This document shows, in pieces, positions 60,278-64,000 of a stretch of 64,000 bases of DNA. Positions within the stretch are counted from its first letter, which is position 1. Each line of letters opens with the position of its first letter. Under the pieces are notes generated by a model that searched no databases, was not told the origin of the DNA, and worked only from the letters and a program-made list of their open reading frames with translations. Source of the stretch: Kastovskya adunca ATA6-11-RM4 (GTDB lineage Bacteria > Cyanobacteriota > Cyanobacteriia > Cyanobacteriales > Coleofasciculaceae); the NCBI GenBank assembly GCA_019359445.1, contig JAHHHJ010000026.1, positions 1 to 64,000 of the forward strand, written 5' to 3'. The position numbers were made by a program, and so were the translations under genes.

Positions 60278-62800
60278 ATGGCAAAACAACTGAACCTGCT
60301 TGCAACTGGTCAGGTTATCCCCACCGCGTTACACGCAGAGATGCAACGGTCTTATCTTGAATATGCCATGAGTGTAATCGTCGGGCGTGCCTTACCCGAC
60401 GTTCGCGATGGTTTAAAGCCCGTGCATCGGCGGATTTTGTATGCGATGCACGAATTAGGCTTAACGCCAGACCGTCCTTATCGAAAGTGTGCCCGTGTGG
60501 TTGGGGATGTTTTGGGTAAGTACCATCCCCACGGGGATCAGGCAGTGTATGACGCTTTGGTGCGCTTGGTACAAGAGTTTTCTAGCCGCTATCCCCTCCT
60601 GGCAGGTCATGGTAACTTTGGCTCGGTCGATAACGACCCTCCGGCGGCAATGCGTTACACCGAAACGCGTTTGTCTCCCCTGAGTCACGAGGCAATGCTC
60701 TCGGAAATTAGCGATGCCACCGTTGATTTTATCGACAACTTCGATAGCTCTCAGCAAGAGCCGATAGTCCTTCCTGCCCAGTTGCCGATTTTATTGCTCA
60801 ATGGCTGTTCCGGGATTGCCGTGGGGATGGCGACAAATATTCCCCCCCATAACTTAGGCGAAATTGTCGATGGTCTGATTGCGTTGATCGACCGTCCCGA
60901 CTTGCCCGATGAAAAGCTCTGGCAGTTAATTCCTGGCCCTGATTTTCCCACGGGTGGGGAAATTGTTGAGATCCAAGGGATTCGGGAGGCTTACAGCACG
61001 AGTCGTGGCAGCATTCCCATGCGTGGGGTGGTGAACATTGAGGAAGTGCAAGGCGGTCGGGGACGGCATCGGCGTCAGGCAATTATCGTCACAGAGTTGC
61101 CTTACCAGGTAAATAAGGCTGGCTGGATCGAAAAAATGGCGGACTTGGTGAACCAAGGACGCTTGGAGGGCATTGCGGACTTGCGAGACGAAAGCGATCG
61201 CGAAGGGATGCGCGTCGTCATTGAACTCAAACGGGATTTCCAACCGAGAAGCGTCCTGAAGCAGCTTTACAAGCAAACTGCCCTGCAAACGAACTTTGGG
61301 GCAATTATGCTGGCTTTGGTGGACGGACAACCGCGCCAGCTAACGCTACGGCAGCTATTAGAAGAATTTCTGCGCTTCCGCGAACAAACCCTGACCCGGC
61401 AGTACAACGACGAACTCCAGCAGGACGAAAAACGTCGGCATCTAGTCGCAGGAATGCTGACCTGTTTGGGGCAGGTAGACGCCGTGATTGATATCCTCAA
61501 AGCTGCCCCCGATGGCACAACGGCTAAAGTTTCCCTACAAGAACGGTTAGACCTCAGCGAAATACAGGCGGACGCCATTCTCGCTATGCCTCTGCGTCGG
61601 ATTACAGGCTTAGAGCGACAAAAATTGCAGACGGAGTTTGATGAACTGACGGTACAGATTGAAGCATTACAGCGCTTGCTAGGCGATCGCCAAGAACTGC
61701 TCAAAGCGCTGAAAAAAGATTTGCGATCGCTCAAGCGTAAATATAGCGATCGCCGACGCACCAAAATCCTGACTAAATCCGCTAGGAGCAATAGAGACGC
61801 CAAAACTCAAGACTCACCCTCCAAACCTCAGGACGCACAACAAAAACCTCAGGACTTACTTCTTGAAGAACCAACCCCTGAAGCAGAACCCGTCCTGCTG
61901 GAATTTACTTATAAAGGTGCGGTGCAACGACAGCGCCCCACCTCTGACAAAGCCCCTAACTCCTTTAGGAAAAAAGGCGATGGCATTGTTGTTGAGACAC
62001 AACTAACTCAAACTGACCAAGAACTGATCCTGATTACGGTTACAGGCAAAGCCTACAGCGTGAAAGTGCAGGATATTCCCCCCATGATCGGGCGAAAATC
62101 TGGCGTTCCCTTAGCCAACCTGCTGCCAGAATCTGCCCAGCCCGATACCGTTGTTACTCACTTCCTGCTTCCTGATGCCCCAGAAAAGCGCGACTTAATC
62201 TTGCTCTCACAAAACGGTAAAATTAAGCGCTTATCTGCCTCTGAACTTACTAACCTCACCAGTCGTGGATTGACGTTGATTAAGCTCAAAGAAGACGACC
62301 AATTGCAATACGTCAGTCTTGCGGAAGCTGGAGAAAACATCGTTATCGCCACCAGCAATGGTCGGCTGCTGCGTTTTGAAATTAACGACGAACAACTGCC
62401 GATCATGGGACGCACCGCCCAAGGTAATCAAGTCAGCCGCTTGCGGCGTCGGGAGCAAATCGTCGGCTGCGTAACCCTGAAGACAGCAGATGATCTCCTG
62501 CTAGTGACTCAACAGGGATACGGTAAGCGCCTCCCTGTCGCTGGCATTCGTCAAGCCAATCGCGGCGACCTCGGCACCCAAGCGCTGCAATTTAAAACCT
62601 CCGCTGACACTCTCAAAGCCATGCTTCTTGCTCAGCCGAAGACGGAAATTATTTTGGCAACCAGCACAGAACAGATGGTGCATGTACCGATGAAATCCGT
62701 CAAGTTATTGAACAAAGATGGCGCGGGTTCGCAGTTGGTGAAACTTAAAGCCGGGGAAACGATTGCAAAAGTTACTGTGGTAACGGAGGAGAATTCTTGA
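60278..62800 (+). CDS. Type II DNA topoisomerase subunit A (GyrA/ParC paralogue)
   Basis: This 840-aa protein is the breakage-reunion subunit. The N-terminal winged-helix region has [18 protein letters not shown] and [17 protein letters not shown], and the active-site tyrosine is in [13 protein letters not shown] near residue 127. The tower and coiled coil follow (to about 490), then a polar linker and a C-terminal beta-pinwheel (from about 545). At the start of the pinwheel, where GyrA has a QRRGGKG box, I see GAVQRQRP followed by FRKKGDGIV, without that box. Cyanobacteria have a second GyrA-like gene often called parC; this may be that one. Confidence 0.9.
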   Translation: MAKQLNLLATGQVIPTALHAEMQRSYLEYAMSVIVGRALPDVRDGLKPVHRRILYAMHELGLTPDRPYRKCARVVGDVLGKYHPHGDQAVYDALVRLVQEFSSRYPLLAGHGNFGSVDNDPPAAMRYTETRLSPLSHEAMLSEISDATVDFIDNFDSSQQEPIVLPAQLPILLLNGCSGIAVGMATNIPPHNLGEIVDGLIALIDRPDLPDEKLWQLIPGPDFPTGGEIVEIQGIREAYSTSRGSIPMRGVVNIEEVQGGRGRHRRQAIIVTELPYQVNKAGWIEKMADLVNQGRLEGIADLRDESDREGMRVVIELKRDFQPRSVLKQLYKQTALQTNFGAIMLALVDGQPRQLTLRQLLEEFLRFREQTLTRQYNDELQQDEKRRHLVAGMLTCLGQVDAVIDILKAAPDGTTAKVSLQERLDLSEIQADAILAMPLRRITGLERQKLQTEFDELTVQIEALQRLLGDRQELLKALKKDLRSLKRKYSDRRRTKILTKSARSNRDAKTQDSPSKPQDAQQKPQDLLLEEPTPEAEPVLLEFTYKGAVQRQRPTSDKAPNSFRKKGDGIVVETQLTQTDQELILITVTGKAYSVKVQDIPPMIGRKSGVPLANLLPESAQPDTVVTHFLLPDAPEKRDLILLSQNGKIKRLSASELTNLTSRGLTLIKLKEDDQLQYVSLAEAGENIVIATSNGRLLRFEINDEQLPIMGRTAQGNQVSRLRRREQIVGCVTLKTADDLLLVTQQGYGKRLPVAGIRQANRGDLGTQALQFKTSADTLKAMLLAQPKTEIILATSTEQMVHVPMKSVKLLNKDGAGSQLVKLKAGETIAKVTVVTEENS

Positions 62801-62861
62801 GAAGAAGGAGTGTTGAACGCTTCCCGGAAAGGCTGTGGATGCTCTCCACGCTAGGGGGACT

Positions 62862-63785
62862 CTAACTAAACGGAACAGCGATCGCTCCTTGGCTCACTAG
62901 CACAGACGAGCCACCCACCCGAATTGCTACGATATCGCCATCTTGTTTATCGGCTTCCACCTGTAGCAAGCTAGGGCGTCCCATCTCCCATCCTTGTTCT
63001 ACAACCCAACGCAATGTACCGTTAGTTTCGTCGCGACGACTGCCCAAATACCCGGCTAGGGCGGTGGCGGCGGCTCCTGTGGCGGGGTCTTCATCAACCC
63101 CCAACGCCGGGGCAAACATACGCGATCGCACATTTGATCCTCTTAACTCGGTGTCATCGGTAAACACATACACATGGGGTGCCCAATAGTCGGCGAGTAC
63201 TTGCTGCCACTTTTCGCGGTTGAGTTGAACTCGCTGTAAGACAGAGCGATCGCGTAAGGGTACAAACAGAAATGGCACCCCACAAGAAACCGCCTGTACT
63301 TCCCCGTCTGCTAAAAAGTCAGTGGTTTCGAGAGACAGCACGGCGGCTAAAGCCTCTATAGACGGAGGCGCGGCACCAAACTCTGGCATTTTTGCCGCAC
63401 TCAGTTCCGAGTAAACGGGTTTACCCCCCTCAGCGCGAATTTTAACAGCGATCGCTCCTACTTCTTCTTCTAAGACAATCGTTGTCTCTTCCCCGGTGAG
63501 GGAGATTTCTCCCGTTGCGGCTAAAACGTAGGCAGTACCAACGGTGGGATGTCCAGCAAAAGGAAGTTCAACCCTTGGGGTAAAGATACGCAAACGGCGG
63601 TCATGTCCTGGGGTCTGGGCTGGCAGCACAAACGCCGTCTCCGAGAGGTTAAACTCCCTGGCAATCTGTTGCATTTGTTCGGTGCTGAGTCCTTGAGCAT
63701 CGATTAGGACGGCAAGCTGGTTGCCCCCAAAGACTCGATCTGTAAAGATATCAGCCGTGTAGAAACGGTAGTGTTTGAATTCCAT
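62862..63785 (-). CDS. PhzF family isomerase
   Basis: This 307-aa protein belongs to the PhzF/DAP-epimerase fold. Landmarks are FTDRVFGGNQLAVLID near residue 15, the catalytic Glu in FNLSETAFVLP near 48, RVELPFAGHPTVGTAYVL near 75 and GVDEDPATGAAATALAGYLG near 228. Most family members outside phenazine operons have no known substrate. It ends 61 bases after the topoisomerase, on the opposite strand. Confidence 0.93.
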   Translation of the reverse strand: MEFKHYRFYTADIFTDRVFGGNQLAVLIDAQGLSTEQMQQIAREFNLSETAFVLPAQTPGHDRRLRIFTPRVELPFAGHPTVGTAYVLAATGEISLTGEETTIVLEEEVGAIAVKIRAEGGKPVYSELSAAKMPEFGAAPPSIEALAAVLSLETTDFLADGEVQAVSCGVPFLFVPLRDRSVLQRVQLNREKWQQVLADYWAPHVYVFTDDTELRGSNVRSRMFAPALGVDEDPATGAAATALAGYLGSRRDETNGTLRWVVEQGWEMGRPSLLQVEADKQDGDIVAIRVGGSSVLVSQGAIAVPFS

Positions 63786-63842
63786 TTTTCCTCTCTTACC
63801 CTCTGGGTTTTTCCATCAAAATTAACAGTTTTGCCGAAATTC

Positions 63843-64000
63843 CTAGAGTAGTTCACCAATAGCACTAAAATAATTTGCTCAAGCCGCTCATTCGACAGCC
63901 GACTTCCTAGCACCGCCCCAGAAAAAGCGGTAACAACAGCTCCAGCAATCAGGGCAAACACAGCAGGTAACAAAGTGAGAACAGGCTGAAATGAAAGTGT
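63843..64000 (-). CDS. Partial membrane protein at the window edge (TauE/SafE-like?)
   Basis: From the window edge a frame reads LTLLPAVFALIAGAVVTAFS and GAVLGSRLSNERLEQIILVL, which looks like the last helices of a TSUP (TauE/SafE) permease. In the present frame it runs on into the PhzF gene (to 63704) with unlikely sequence. A single-base shift after LVL would instead give IGELL and a stop at 63843, a natural end. Both the family and the frameshift are tentative. Confidence 0.3.

Noticed and set aside
61267-61803. 178-aa Ser/Arg-rich minus-strand ORF inside the topoisomerase gene
   Set aside because: Typical antisense shadow; no start signal and no motif.

Overview
The window looks like a filamentous, Oscillatoriales/Coleofasciculales-type cyanobacterium. 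The reasons are very many GCGATCGC (HIP1) octamers, heptamer-type short tandem repeats between genes, and typical cyanobacterial genes: an EGY-type site-2 protease, a TxlA/HCF164-like thioredoxin, a helical carotenoid protein, a DUF3110 protein, an FtsZ with a long N-terminal tail and TPR/WD40/CHAT giants. The genus is inferred; no rRNA gene is present.

Left part (1-9.9 kb): two ABC-2 export systems, a thioesterase, a small exported protein, an intramembrane protease, murQ overlapping a DUF3110 gene, and a VanX-like dipeptidase. From 10.17 to 14.43 kb there is a CRISPR array of 59 repeats of 37 nt (58 spacers) with no cas gene anywhere in the window. Its last repeat supplies the C-terminus and stop codon of yidD. 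Next come a phytol/dolichol-kinase-like gene, a possible structured RNA, an overlooked 50-aa protein gene, a thioredoxin, a NIL-ferredoxin, and the ftsQ-ftsZ-thiD run on the minus strand.

Middle part (22-33 kb): a P-loop ATPase gene precedes a 1642-aa STAND-type protein (N-terminal domain, helical repeats, NTPase, one membrane segment, 14 WD40 repeats). The pair has the layout of a signal-sensing or conflict system. A carboxyl-terminal protease follows. Then comes an EF-G-like gene destroyed by a TnpB element: its first ~228 and last ~130 codons survive on either side of the element, and the middle ~320 codons are gone. A small ribbon-helix-helix gene is divergent from tnpB.

Right part (33-64 kb): TPR proteins, two tandem MscS channels, and a protease-rich stretch. 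That stretch holds a subtilisin, a TPR-CHAT protease with seven near-identical 42-aa repeats, a Tat-exported metacaspase split by a single-base frameshift, and a TPR protein. A phosphopantetheinyl transferase, a phosphodiester glycosidase, aspS, a helical carotenoid protein, a MacA/MacB-like (DevBCA-ordered) efflux operon, a response regulator, a GyrA/ParC paralogue without a visible GyrA box, and a PhzF protein complete it.

Between genes there are several families of short palindromes (GTAGAGACG, AAGAAGTCGGGGAT, CCCCCCTT/AAGGGGGG types). Many lie just downstream of genes, and one palindrome of a different sequence sits in frame inside the subtilisin gene. All functions are inferred from sequence motifs seen by eye; no database search was made.
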